The position numbers and the translations under genes are program-made. Below are positions 9,909-19,559 of a stretch of DNA of 64,000 nt, piece after piece. Position 1 is the stretch's first letter. The number at the start of each line of letters is the position of its first letter. The DNA is from Pontibacter beigongshangensis (GTDB lineage Bacteria > Bacteroidota > Bacteroidia > Cytophagales > Hymenobacteraceae): positions 62,001 through 126,000 of the forward strand of contig NZ_VFSD01000003.1 of the NCBI RefSeq assembly GCF_014332515.1. The letters run 5' to 3'. Under the pieces are notes generated by a model, which had not been told where the DNA came from, did not search any database, and was given only the letters and a program-made list of their open reading frames with translations.

Positions 9909-9945
9909 GCAATTATTCTAATGAAAAAGGCCCTCAGGAGGCTTC
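9909..9945 (-). repeat. Interspersed 3' element, copy 2 (between bioD and bioA)
   Basis: The sequence AATTATTCTAATGAAAAAGG is followed by CCCTCAGGAGGC. On the minus strand this reads GCCTCCTGAGGGCC then TTTTTC, about 125 nt past the bioD stop. It sits inside the bio gene cluster and could attenuate bioA. Confidence 0.65.
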
Positions 9946-10068
9946 TTGCTGTGCTGCTACCCTTCCCCGATCAGCAGGTTGATTTTGCTGCGAATTGCCT
10001 GGTAGTTTAAAGTAGTGGTTATATCAAATAATGGATTTTTCAGGTGCTTGAAATAAAGTTGCAGGCGG

Positions 10069-10683
10069 CTACAGGTGGCCCTTGAACTGGTTGGCATACT
10101 CGGCCACGGTCTCTTTACAGAAATCTGCTTCCTGCCGGATGGAAGGGAGGCGGCGCAGGCCGGTGTACTTCACGATAAAATCCTCGGAAGAGGCATTTTC
10201 CTCGCCATTGAAGATTATGCCGGCCACCGGTATTTTGCGGTAGCGGAGCACCTCGGCGGTGAGCAGGGTATGGTTGATGCTGCCCAGGTAGTTGCGCGAT
10301 ACAAGCACGACCTGCAGGCCCAGCTGCTGCACCAGGTCCAGCACCAGGTAACGCTTGTTCAGGGGCACCATCAGGCCGCCGGCCCCCTCCACGACCAGGT
10401 TATGGTCGGTGTGCGGAAGCTTTATATTCTGCACGTCTATCTCAATGCCTTCGGCCGTTGCGGCCTTATGTGGCGAGGCGGCCATTTTCAGGCGATAGGC
10501 CTCTGGGAAGAAGACGGCCTGCTCATGGGTTACCAGGCTCTTCACCGTGTCAGTGTCCGTAAAATCCAGGCCTCCGGCCTGCACAGGTTTCCAGTAATCT
10601 GCCTGGAGGGCTTCGGTAAGAATGGCTGCGGCAACTGTTTTGCCTACGTCCGTTCCGATGCCTGTTACAAAGTAGCGTTTCAT
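10069..10683 (-). CDS. bioD: ATP-dependent dethiobiotin synthetase
   Basis: BioD closes the ureido ring of biotin: 7,8-diaminononanoate + CO2 + ATP gives dethiobiotin. The 204-residue protein has the P-loop variant GIGTDVGKT (residues 8-16), the KPVQAGG segment (residues 32-38) for substrate and Mg binding, and VVEGAGGLMVPL, the family's conserved mid-protein motif. The start codon overlaps the bioF stop in an ATGA arrangement, so the two are translationally coupled. Length is slightly short but within the family range. Confidence 0.94.
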   Translation of the reverse strand: MKRYFVTGIGTDVGKTVAAAILTEALQADYWKPVQAGGLDFTDTDTVKSLVTHEQAVFFPEAYRLKMAASPHKAATAEGIEIDVQNIKLPHTDHNLVVEGAGGLMVPLNKRYLVLDLVQQLGLQVVLVSRNYLGSINHTLLTAEVLRYRKIPVAGIIFNGEENASSEDFIVKYTGLRRLPSIRQEADFCKETVAEYANQFKGHL

Positions 10684-11822
10684 GTGTGTCGTTTGATGGC
10701 GCTCAGGAGCCCATCAATTTCCTGTTGCGTGTTAAATGTATGGACAATGAGCCGAAGCCGTTCACTTCCTTTGGGAACAGTGGGGCTCATGACCGGGCGA
10801 ATGTCGAATCCTTCGTTTTGTAAAGCCAAAGCCAGTGGCTTCAGCTGCTGTGCCTCGGGCAAAAAAACAGATAGAATAACACTGTTTTGCGGAGTGCAGC
10901 GGATGTTGTTTAGTTTGTTTAGTTCAGTATATAAATATGTTGCCAGTTGGTTAACGCGCTCCCGTTCCCGACGCAGGTCCGGCAGCAACTGGTAGGCACA
11001 CTTCAGCGCCAGCAGGTTATGGGCAGGCAAAGCCGTGGTATAAATAAACGCGCGACTGAAATTGATCAGAAAGTCGCGCAACACGGCTGGCCCTGCTACC
11101 GCTGCTCCGTGGCAACCCATGGCTTTTCCGAAGGTGAGCACCCGTGCAAATACCTGCTGCTCGAGCCCCAGTTCTACGGTAAGTCCCTCTCCCTTAGATC
11201 CGTATAAGCCTATGGCGTGCGCTTCGTCTACTATCAGGGCGGCCCGGTGCTCCTGACAAAGCTGCGCCAACTCCTGCAGGGGTGCCTTGTCGCCATCCAT
11301 CGAGTACACCGACTCTGCCACCACAAATACCTGCCCGGTGGCGAGCCTGAGTTTCTGGCGCAGGTCGTCCACGTTGTTGTGGCGAAATGGGTAAGCTTTG
11401 GCAAAGCTCAGGCGGATGCCATCTTTCAGGGAGGCATGGCTGGCCTCGTCGTAAAAAATGGTGTCGCCACGCTGTGGCACCGCCGATAGTAGCCCCATGT
11501 TGGCGGCATACCCTGAATTGAAAAGCAAGGCTGCCTCAGCCTTATGGAAGCGGGCAATGTGCGCCTCCAGTTCCTCCATAAAAGGGTGATTACCCGACAA
11601 AAGCCTGGAGCCTGTGGCGCCAATGGGCAGGTGCCGGTGTTTCTCTGCTTCCTGCCGGATCAGCTCCTTCAGTTGCTCCGACCTTGCCAGGCCCAGGTAA
11701 TCGTTAGAGCAGAAGTCGGTGAGGCCGGTGGTGGATTTGAGCTGCCGCAGGTTCCCCTGCGCCTCCCGCTCCGCCAGCTTTTGCTCCAGTTTTTGTAAGA
11801 CATTATTTAAGACACTAGACAT
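10680..11822 (-). CDS. bioF: 8-amino-7-oxononanoate synthase
   Basis: BioF condenses pimeloyl-ACP (or -CoA) with L-alanine to form KAPA, a PLP reaction with CO2 release. Motifs seen are FCSNDYLGL (residues 37-45), GATGSRLLSG (68-77), DEAHAIGLYG (199-208), and TFGKAMGCHGA with the PLP Lys233. It is 380 residues, normal for the family. It is coupled to bioD by a 4-base overlap and preceded by 109 bases of degenerate short repeats after bioB. The closely related 2-amino-3-ketobutyrate CoA ligase is an alternative by sequence alone, but the operon makes BioF clear. Confidence 0.94.
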   Translation of the reverse strand: MSSVLNNVLQKLEQKLAEREAQGNLRQLKSTTGLTDFCSNDYLGLARSEQLKELIRQEAEKHRHLPIGATGSRLLSGNHPFMEELEAHIARFHKAEAALLFNSGYAANMGLLSAVPQRGDTIFYDEASHASLKDGIRLSFAKAYPFRHNNVDDLRQKLRLATGQVFVVAESVYSMDGDKAPLQELAQLCQEHRAALIVDEAHAIGLYGSKGEGLTVELGLEQQVFARVLTFGKAMGCHGAAVAGPAVLRDFLINFSRAFIYTTALPAHNLLALKCAYQLLPDLRRERERVNQLATYLYTELNKLNNIRCTPQNSVILSVFLPEAQQLKPLALALQNEGFDIRPVMSPTVPKGSERLRLIVHTFNTQQEIDGLLSAIKRHT

Positions 11823-11931
11823 TAGACATTAGATTATAGACTTTTTGAATTGAGGTTGAACCCGTCGCTTTAAATCAGATATCAGGTAATCTTTATCTAA
11901 AATCTAGCATCTACAATCTAAAATCTAACCT
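11823..11931. repeat. Degenerate AATCTAAAATCTA repeat tract between bioB and bioF
   Basis: This spacer is made of imperfect short direct repeats of the type ATCTAAAATCTA, ATCTAGCATCTAC and AGACATTAGACATTAG. A related tract, GATGCTAGATACAAGATG, occurs near 13163. It is low-complexity intergenic sequence in the bio cluster with no obvious hairpin. Confidence 0.5.
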
Positions 11932-12930
11932 CTAGCACTTAGCTACAGCTTCTTCCTTAAAAGATTGGCGGGGCTGCAGGCCCAGGAGCTCGAACATGGC
12001 TTTGTCGGTGTCGAAATCGGGGTTTGGGGTGGTGAGCAGTTTCTCGCCGCTGAAGATGGAGTTGGCGCCTGCCAGAAAGCAAAGGGCCTGCTCCGTCACG
12101 CTCATCTGCTCGCGGCCGGCCGAAAGGCGTACCATGGCCTGCGGCATCAGGATGCGGGCTGTGGCGATCATGCGCACCATTTCCCACACCGATACGCGTG
12201 GCTGCTCTGCCAAGGGTGTGCCTTTTACAGGGACCAGTGCATTTACCGGCACCGACTCCGGGTGCTGGGGCAGCGTAGCCAGCGTGTGCAGCATACCAAT
12301 GCGGTCCTCGTCTGTCTCGCCTAGGCCAATTATGCCGCCGCTGCAAACCGAGATGCCGGCTTCGCGCACATGTTCCAGCGTGTCGAGCCGGTCGTTGTAA
12401 GTGCGGGTGGTGATGATCTTGTCGTAATGCTCTTCCGAAGTGTCGAGGTTGTGGTTATAGGCGTAGAGGCCGGCCTCTTTCAGGCGCTGTGCCTGGTATT
12501 CGGTGAGCATGCCCAGGGTGCAGCACACTTCCAGGCCCAGCTCGTTCACGCCTTTCACCATCTCCAGTACGTTGTCGAAGTCGCGGTTGTCGCGGACCTC
12601 GCGCCAGGCTGCGCCCATGCAGAAGCGGGTGGAGCCGCCTTCTTTGGCACGTTGCGCTGAGGTTAGCACCTGCTCTTTGCTGAGCAGCTTGTGCACTTCC
12701 ACATCGGTATGGTAGCGGGCAGCCTGCGGACAATAAGAGCAGTCTTCCGGACAACCACCGGTTTTTACCGATAACAGCGTGCAGACTTGTACCTCGCCAG
12801 TGGCCTGGTATTGTTTGTGCACAGTGGCAGCTTCAACGATCAGCTCCAGTACGGGCCTGTAATAAATGGCCTTTATCTCTTCCAGACTCCAGTTGTTGCG
12901 GATGTCTGTTTTTTGTCCGTTTTGCATCAT
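11932..12930 (-). CDS. bioB: Biotin synthase (radical SAM)
   Basis: BioB inserts sulfur into dethiobiotin to make biotin, using a [4Fe-4S] cluster and S-adenosylmethionine plus a sacrificial [2Fe-2S] cluster. The radical SAM motif [12 protein letters not shown] gives Cys60, Cys64 and Cys67 when counted from the start chosen here. [11 protein letters not shown] and SAGREQM are further family motifs. The frame is open upstream to 12993, but those 21 residues are unlike the family, and a promoter-like TACCTTCG (minus strand, 12957-12950) would lie inside them. I therefore prefer the tandem ATGs at 12930/12927. It is first in the order bioB-bioF-bioD-bioA. bioC and bioH are not in the window. Confidence 0.94.
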   Translation of the reverse strand: MMQNGQKTDIRNNWSLEEIKAIYYRPVLELIVEAATVHKQYQATGEVQVCTLLSVKTGGCPEDCSYCPQAARYHTDVEVHKLLSKEQVLTSAQRAKEGGSTRFCMGAAWREVRDNRDFDNVLEMVKGVNELGLEVCCTLGMLTEYQAQRLKEAGLYAYNHNLDTSEEHYDKIITTRTYNDRLDTLEHVREAGISVCSGGIIGLGETDEDRIGMLHTLATLPQHPESVPVNALVPVKGTPLAEQPRVSVWEMVRMIATARILMPQAMVRLSAGREQMSVTEQALCFLAGANSIFSGEKLLTTPNPDFDTDKAMFELLGLQPRQSFKEEAVAKC

Positions 12931-12949
12931 GGTATGCGGGTTTATTATG

Positions 12950-12957
12950 CGAAGGTA
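12950..12957 (-). promoter_or_regulatory. Candidate -7 element of the biotin operon
   Basis: The minus strand reads TACCTTCG, one base off the Bacteroidetes TAnnTTTG consensus, with a TTG about 20 bases upstream. It sits just before the preferred bioB start at 12930. No biotin-repressor operator is obvious. Confidence 0.4.
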
Positions 12958-13121
12958 ATTCGTAGAATCAACAATAAAAATTAGTTTTGCCACTTGCTAA
13001 AGTGGATAATTAGCTAATATACTAAAATAGTGGAGCTTGACGGTGGAAAAGTCCTTTTGTTAATTTGTTTGTAAGTGAAGAACACCAGAAGATGTGGCTA
13101 ACCAATCGTGGGGCTTGGGCA

Positions 13122-13156
13122 AAATTATTTGAATGAAAATGACCCTCCGGAGGCGT
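13122..13156 (-). repeat. Interspersed 3' element, copy 3
   Basis: The sequence AAATTATTTGAATGAAAATG is followed by ACCCTCCGGAGGCG. It has the same layout as the other copies, with TTTGAA replacing TTCTAA in the A/T part. Confidence 0.65.
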
Positions 13157-13252
13157 TTAAAGATGCTAGATACAAGATGTTAGATAGTAGCCTTTATTTT
13201 AAGCTAAAGCTTATGCGGTAACTGGTGCTTTTCTGTTCATCTTCAAATCAAA

Positions 13253-13330
13253 AATTAGCACATCAGCACATTAAATCATCAGCATATTAACCAGCCAGAT
13301 TATTCTAATGAAAATGGCCCTCCGGAGGTT
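13253..13330 (-). repeat. Interspersed 3' element, copy 4 (after gyrB)
   Basis: The core ATTATTCTAATGAAAATGG plus CCCTCCGGAGG (13297-13330) has the AGCACATCAGCACATTAAA tail at 13253-13290. It lies about 105 nt past the gyrB stop, beyond the gyrB terminator. Confidence 0.7.
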
Positions 13331-13382
13331 TAATCCGTCGTTCTTGAAATGGGTTACAAAGCTGCACGAGGATCTGTAAAAC

Positions 13383-13410
13383 AAAAAGAGCCAGCTGGTG
13401 GGCTGGCTCT
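13383..13410 (-). terminator. gyrB terminator
   Basis: On the minus strand AGAGCCAGC-ccacca-GCTGGCTCT is followed by TTTTG, 25 nt after the gyrB stop. It is a textbook intrinsic terminator. Confidence 0.85.
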
Positions 13411-13434
13411 TCTGCAAAATGATAATCTGAAAAA

Positions 13435-15997
<2,563 letters not shown>

Positions 15998-16095
15998 GCA
16001 GCAGAACCTCTGGAGGGGCCTTTTCATTGGAATAATTGGTTCATGTGCTGATGGTTTAATGTGCTGCTGTGCTAATTTTTTAATTGGGGAATTAT
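15998..16095 (+). repeat. Interspersed 3' element, copy 5 (inverted)
   Basis: This copy reads on the plus strand: GCAGCAGAACCTCTGGAGGG, then GCCTTTTCATTGGAATAATT, then the tail in reverse (GTGCTGATGGTTTAATGTGC...GCTAATTTTTTAATT). It is the only copy in this orientation, and no plus-strand gene precedes it, so it may mark a lost or moved gene. Confidence 0.65.
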
Positions 16096-16315
16096 TCAAT
16101 TTGGATATTTGAAGATGAGAAGATTTGGAGATGAATGACCTGAGCTGGCATCTCACAGATCCCGGCCTTGGCATGAGGCACCTTTCCCAGCCGTGAGCGC
16201 TAAGCCTACTGCTAATAACACAAGACAGCATGAAGGCAACGAAAAAAGCAGCAGCTAAGACAGTTGGAACCAACATGTGTCAGCATATTCATCCCCAGGA
16301 CGTGATAGGTATCTG

Positions 16316-16398
16316 AGCAATTAGCACATTAAACCATTAGCACATCAGCACATGAACCAGCCAAATTATTCCAATGAAAAGGCCCCTCCAGAGGCTCC
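16316..16398 (-). repeat. Interspersed 3' element, copy 6 (after TauE gene)
   Basis: The tail AATTAGCACATTAAACCATT and AGCACATCAGCACATGAACC (16316-16361) precedes the core AAATTATTCCAATGAAAAGG and CCCCTCCAGAGGC (16362-16398). It lies about 60 nt past the stop at 16460. Confidence 0.7.
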
Positions 16399-16459
16399 GC
16401 TGCTACTGCTTTTAACCGGGCAGCCTTAGTTAGGCGAACCTGATGATGCCTGGGCTTGC

Positions 16460-17323
16460 TTAAAACAGGCTTTTATAAATCGTGAAGCCTGATATGGCTA
16501 TCACCAGGATGCCGACCATCCGCATCAGGGCTTTTGGCTTCACCTTTTTGGCCATCATGGCACCCAGGGGGGCGGCCACCACACCGCCTGTAATCAGCCC
16601 CAGAATAATTTGCCAGCTGTCTATCCCAACGAAGAACAGAAACACGCCCGTGCTAAAAAATGCGACAAAGAACTCAGCCGTGTTTACAGTCCCCACTGTT
16701 TCGTTGGGGGTGCGGCCCTGAAAAATAAGGTTTGAGGTAACAATAGGACCCCAGCCACCGCCCCCAATGGCATCGCAGAAACCACCGGTCAGGCCTAACA
16801 GCGACACCTGCTTTACCTCCTCTTTCGGCTTCAGCGTTTTATAGCTTTTGATCAGCAGCAGCACGCCCATCAGCAGCAGGTAGCCGGATATGTAGGGTTT
16901 CACAGCGCCTCCGTCTAAAATGTCGGAGATGAGCCAGGCCCCAAGAACAGCTCCGATCACACCCGGAATAACGATTTTAAGGAAGAGCTTCTTATTTACA
17001 TTCTTCATAAAAAGGTGCGAGAGGCCAGAAACCCCTGTGGTAAAGACTTCTGCCGTGTGCACGCTGGCGGAGGCAACGGCAGGCGAAACCCCAAAATAAA
17101 GCAGGAGGGAGGAGCAGCTCACGCCATAGGCCATCCCGAGGGCACCGTCTATAATCTGTGCCAGGAAGCCGGCGGCCACAAACAGGAAAAAGCTGTTGTC
17201 GAAGGGCATACTGAAATCGCCATCGCTGTAGACAAGTACTTTTATGGCTAAAAAGAGCACCAGGGCTATTTTCAGCCCGATGATTAACTGGCCGATGTGT
17301 CTGAGAGTAAACTTATTTGTCAT
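16460..17323 (-). CDS. TauE/SafE-family membrane exporter (sulfite/sulfonate type)
   Basis: This 287-residue polytopic inner-membrane protein has about eight hydrophobic segments. The family signature appears in GFLAQIIDGALGMAYGVSCSS (including QxIDGxLGMxYG) and in the second half at LTGGFCDAIGGGGWGPIVTS (GGxxDAIGGGGWGP). Members export or import sulfite, sulfoacetate or related sulfur anions; substrate here is not shown. Its start overlaps the end of the upstream DUF2490 gene by 11 bases, so the two are one operon. The operon promoter region carries the same TCTA-N9-TAGA repeat as the TonB receptor, and an Rrf2 regulator gene lies just upstream. Confidence 0.88.
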   Translation of the reverse strand: MTNKFTLRHIGQLIIGLKIALVLFLAIKVLVYSDGDFSMPFDNSFFLFVAAGFLAQIIDGALGMAYGVSCSSLLLYFGVSPAVASASVHTAEVFTTGVSGLSHLFMKNVNKKLFLKIVIPGVIGAVLGAWLISDILDGGAVKPYISGYLLLMGVLLLIKSYKTLKPKEEVKQVSLLGLTGGFCDAIGGGGWGPIVTSNLIFQGRTPNETVGTVNTAEFFVAFFSTGVFLFFVGIDSWQIILGLITGGVVAAPLGAMMAKKVKPKALMRMVGILVIAISGFTIYKSLF

Positions 17324-18050
17324 CCTTTTTTAAGGTTACTTTATGGTAAATACTTACGCGTGCTATGTCTCTGCTGAAAAAATCGGTGCCTGTTGCCCGT
17401 TGCTGAAACCAGTGCAGGTAGCCAGCCTCCAGCGCCCACGCTGGCGATACCCCCCACTTCAAGCCGGCATACATTCTGTTCTGGTCGAAAACATGCTTCC
17501 CGGTGGTTCTGCCAAATTGAACCATTACTTCGTCGTAGAGCACAAGCCCCAGGTTCTGAACTTCATTTTTAACAAGCGGTATATCGGCCTGCAGCCTGTA
17601 CCGGAACCGGAAGCTGAAGTTGTAGCCGGGCTGTAGCTCCTGTTCCTTCACCTTCCGGATAAAGCGTTCTTCGACCATGTACCGGTGGTACAGGCTTACC
17701 TTCCACACCGACTGCTTCAGCGTGATATCCTGCTGTGTCCGCAGCTCAGGTATGGCCAGCTTGCTTTCCGACTTCGGGTCTTGCGGATGCTGTAAGGCAT
17801 AGGTAACGCCAGCTCCCGCCTGCAGCTGCTCATGTATGTTGTAGCGCCCCTGTGTCCGCATCACCAGGTGATGCTCTTTCAGGGGGCCGAAAAAAATCCG
17901 ATTGTCGATCTCCGACTGCAGCAGCCATTTCGGGCTGATCATGAGCTGGTTCTGGTAGCGAAACCAGAGCAGATCCTGTTGCAGCACATTTTTAGGTGTC
18001 TGCGCCTGGGCCAGCATGGGCATGAGGATTAAAAAAAGGATGTACCGCAT
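17313..18050 (-). CDS. DUF2490-family outer-membrane beta-barrel
   Basis: A 245-residue protein with signal peptide MRYILFLILMPMLAQAQ, taken from the ATG at 18050; the frame is open to 18077 but the nine extra residues would spoil the signal. The mature part has the alternating pattern of a beta-barrel (DLLWFRYQNQLMISPKWLLQ, RFRYRLQADIPL, YDEVMVQFGR) and ends in SIYHKVTLKK. It matches the DUF2490 family of predicted outer-membrane proteins with unknown ligand. Operon partner of the TauE-like transporter; the pair may move a sulfur anion across both membranes, which is inference. Confidence 0.8.
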   Translation of the reverse strand: MRYILFLILMPMLAQAQTPKNVLQQDLLWFRYQNQLMISPKWLLQSEIDNRIFFGPLKEHHLVMRTQGRYNIHEQLQAGAGVTYALQHPQDPKSESKLAIPELRTQQDITLKQSVWKVSLYHRYMVEERFIRKVKEQELQPGYNFSFRFRYRLQADIPLVKNEVQNLGLVLYDEVMVQFGRTTGKHVFDQNRMYAGLKWGVSPAWALEAGYLHWFQQRATGTDFFSRDIARVSIYHKVTLKKDDK

Positions 18051-18086
18051 CTGGCTGAGTCTGCAAATTCTACGCAATCTATATTA

Positions 18087-18107
18087 AATCTAGTAATTTA
18101 GTAGACA
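18087..18107 (-). promoter_or_regulatory. Candidate Rrf2 operator before DUF2490-TauE operon
   Basis: TCTA-GTAATTTAG-TAGA (18089-18105) is an inverted repeat in which 15 of 16 non-central bases are symmetric. It is followed by CA and lies 39 bases before the start at 18050. The same TCTA-N9-TAGACA layout occurs before the TonB receptor. Confidence 0.5.
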
Positions 18108-18373
18108 TATAAACGAATTTTTTTTTCGCACATGACTTTGTTCAGGCTAAAGTGCCTCATAATCAGGGTGAAAATTAGATGTTTAGCGCCAAAAAAGAAC
18201 AGGAATATACAGCACAATCAGCCGTTTTTAAGATTGGTGAAGCGATTAAAATGCCACCTACTACCAGAGCAGGGGTGGACTGCAGGTATTGTAGGGTGAA
18301 TGCATAAAGTAAGGATAGTGGAAAGCAGTTTCGGTAAACCAATCATTGCAAAGAAGCAGGAACGCTTCCGGCC
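18108..18373. other. Intergenic between Rrf2 gene and DUF2490 operon
   Basis: No gene is seen. It contains the upstream part of the operon promoter region and a run of nine T at 18118-18126. Confidence 0.45.
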
Positions 18374-18835
18374 TCATATCTGGAAATCTATCGGCTGATC
18401 AGACTCTTCCTGCAGGATGGCCTTCAACGCTTCAAGGTCGCTCAGAAAAGTAGTGTCTAATATGGCGGCAGTGGCATCGCGCACTTTCTTCATGACAATC
18501 CGGATTTCACATGTCGCTTCATCCATGCATTCGTCGCATTTTCGGTAGTACTGGTGGCTTACGCAGGGGATGGGAGCCAGGGGGCCATCGATCATCCGGA
18601 TAATGTTGCCCACTGAAATCTCGGCCGGGTCTTTTGCCAGGGAGTAGCCGCCCTTTTTACCCCTTACGCTGTGCAGGATGCCATTGGTTTTCAGGTCAAC
18701 TAAAATCGCTTCCAGGAATTTGCGCGGAATCCGTTCCTTTTCGGCAATATCAGAGATAATCACTAAGCCCGCGTTTTGTTGCCTGGTAAGGTAAAGTAAT
18801 GCTTTGAGCGCATATTTTGCTTTTTTTGAAAGCAT
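18374..18835 (-). CDS. Rrf2-family transcription regulator, likely Fe-S or cysteine sensing
   Basis: A 153-residue winged-helix regulator. MLSKKAKYALKALLYL is the canonical Rrf2 start, followed by IAEKERIPRKFLEAILVDLK (recognition helix) and VRGKKGGYSLAKDP (wing). Cys91, Cys100, Cys103 and Cys109 (PC...KCDEC...TCE) match the region where IscR/NsrR-type members hold an Fe-S cluster. The frame is open to 18910, but the promoter element TAACTTTG would fall inside that extension, so the ATG at 18835 is the start. It sits between the TauE operon and the TonB receptor, whose promoters share a repeat, so it is the likely regulator. CymR-like cysteine regulation is the alternative to Fe-S sensing. 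Confidence 0.88.
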   Translation of the reverse strand: MLSKKAKYALKALLYLTRQQNAGLVIISDIAEKERIPRKFLEAILVDLKTNGILHSVRGKKGGYSLAKDPAEISVGNIIRMIDGPLAPIPCVSHQYYRKCDECMDEATCEIRIVMKKVRDATAAILDTTFLSDLEALKAILQEESDQPIDFQI

Positions 18836-18862
18836 GAAGGGCTGTTTTTTTTTTGTTAAATG

Positions 18863-18870
18863 CAAAGTTA
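18863..18870 (-). promoter_or_regulatory. -7 promoter element of the Rrf2 gene
   Basis: The minus strand reads TAACTTTG, an exact match to the Bacteroidetes TAnnTTTG -7 consensus. Transcription would start some 20 bases before the ATG at 18835, which supports that start. Confidence 0.6.
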
Positions 18871-19333
18871 CATAAATCAGGGGGATTCTGAAAATGTATA
18901 GTTTTAACATCTGTACCGCTGCAATTCATGGATACAGCCATGGTTCTTTGATAGTTGGGAGGAGCAGGAGTTACTGCCCATCGAGCACAAGTAGGCAGGT
19001 TTTCAAAACTTCTTTAAAAGTAGAGTAATCACACGATCTGCCAGTTTTTGATTCTAAGTACAAAGCCTTATACATATCAAAGTTCTTTTATTTAAACTAA
19101 TCTCAGAACGGAGTGCATACTATGAGTTACGGTTCCGAAATGCCGTCGATATAAATTGGTACTATACCAAAAGTGAATCGGTGGTATTATTTCTTTTAAA
19201 GTGTGTTAGAACAAAAATGTAATATTTCTAATTTTTAAAGGCGCAACCTCTGTTCTGCGTGACTACTGACGATTAAAATTCAAAAAATAAATGGCGCAAA
19301 AAATTTGGAGCATTAAAATAAAACATTTCTATT
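18871..19333. other. Divergent intergenic region Rrf2 / TonB receptor
   Basis: This AT-rich region has no gene that I can support. It carries the Rrf2 promoter on the left and leads into the TonB receptor control region on the right. Confidence 0.5.
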
Positions 19334-19354
19334 TGTCTATTATTTCTGTAGACA
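19334..19354 (+). promoter_or_regulatory. Candidate Rrf2 operator before TonB receptor
   Basis: TGTCTA-TTATTTCTG-TAGACA is a perfect 6-bp inverted repeat with a 9-nt spacer. It lies 22 bases before the small Cys-Cys ORF and 155 bases before the receptor gene, and matches the layout at 18087-18107. Confidence 0.55.
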
Positions 19355-19376
19355 TTATATAGTTAAACCCGAAATT

Positions 19377-19559
19377 ATGAAAACTAAGGTCACACCAATT
19401 TCTGATTACAAGATGAAGGTATATGGTTCTGTCAAAAATGGTTGTTGTAGCAGTCCTACACAGCATGCTGCTTTTTCATTTTTCAAAACAACATTTAAGC
19501 ACATAAAACATGAAACTCAATTATATACTACTATTCATATCACTATTCTTACTGTTTAA
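19377..19559 (+). CDS. Small Cys-Cys ORF, possible leader peptide of the TonB receptor gene
   Basis: This 60-codon frame starts MKTKVTPISDYKMKVYG and has NGCCSSP at residues 22-28. It begins 22 bases after the candidate Rrf2 operator, and its last 50 bases overlap the start of the TonB receptor in another frame. A cysteine pair in a small upstream ORF of a presumed sulfur-regulated gene suggests that translation could sense cysteinyl-tRNA and couple to receptor translation. Cysteine-attenuation leaders are known from mycobacteria. The end of the ORF (after about residue 45) is rich in T/I/H and may just be receptor signal-peptide sequence read out of frame. It may be chance. Confidence 0.4.
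   Translation: MKTKVTPISDYKMKVYGSVKNGCCSSPTQHAAFSFFKTTFKHIKHETQLYTTIHITILTV

Larger units (their letters stand above)
12958..13386. other. Intergenic between bioB and gyrB, with two repeat copies
   Basis: No gene is seen. It holds interspersed-element copies 3 and 4, a stretch of AGCACATCAGCACATT-type tail (about 13253-13290), and short GATGCTAGATACAAGATG repeats near 13163. Confidence 0.55.

Noticed and set aside
10075..10995. 306-residue plus-strand frame over bioD/bioF
   Set aside because: It is antisense to two genes with clear catalytic motifs and has no domain of its own.
12931..13080. Biotin-repressor operator or riboswitch before bioB
   Set aside because: I found no convincing dyad; only a candidate -7 element is supported.
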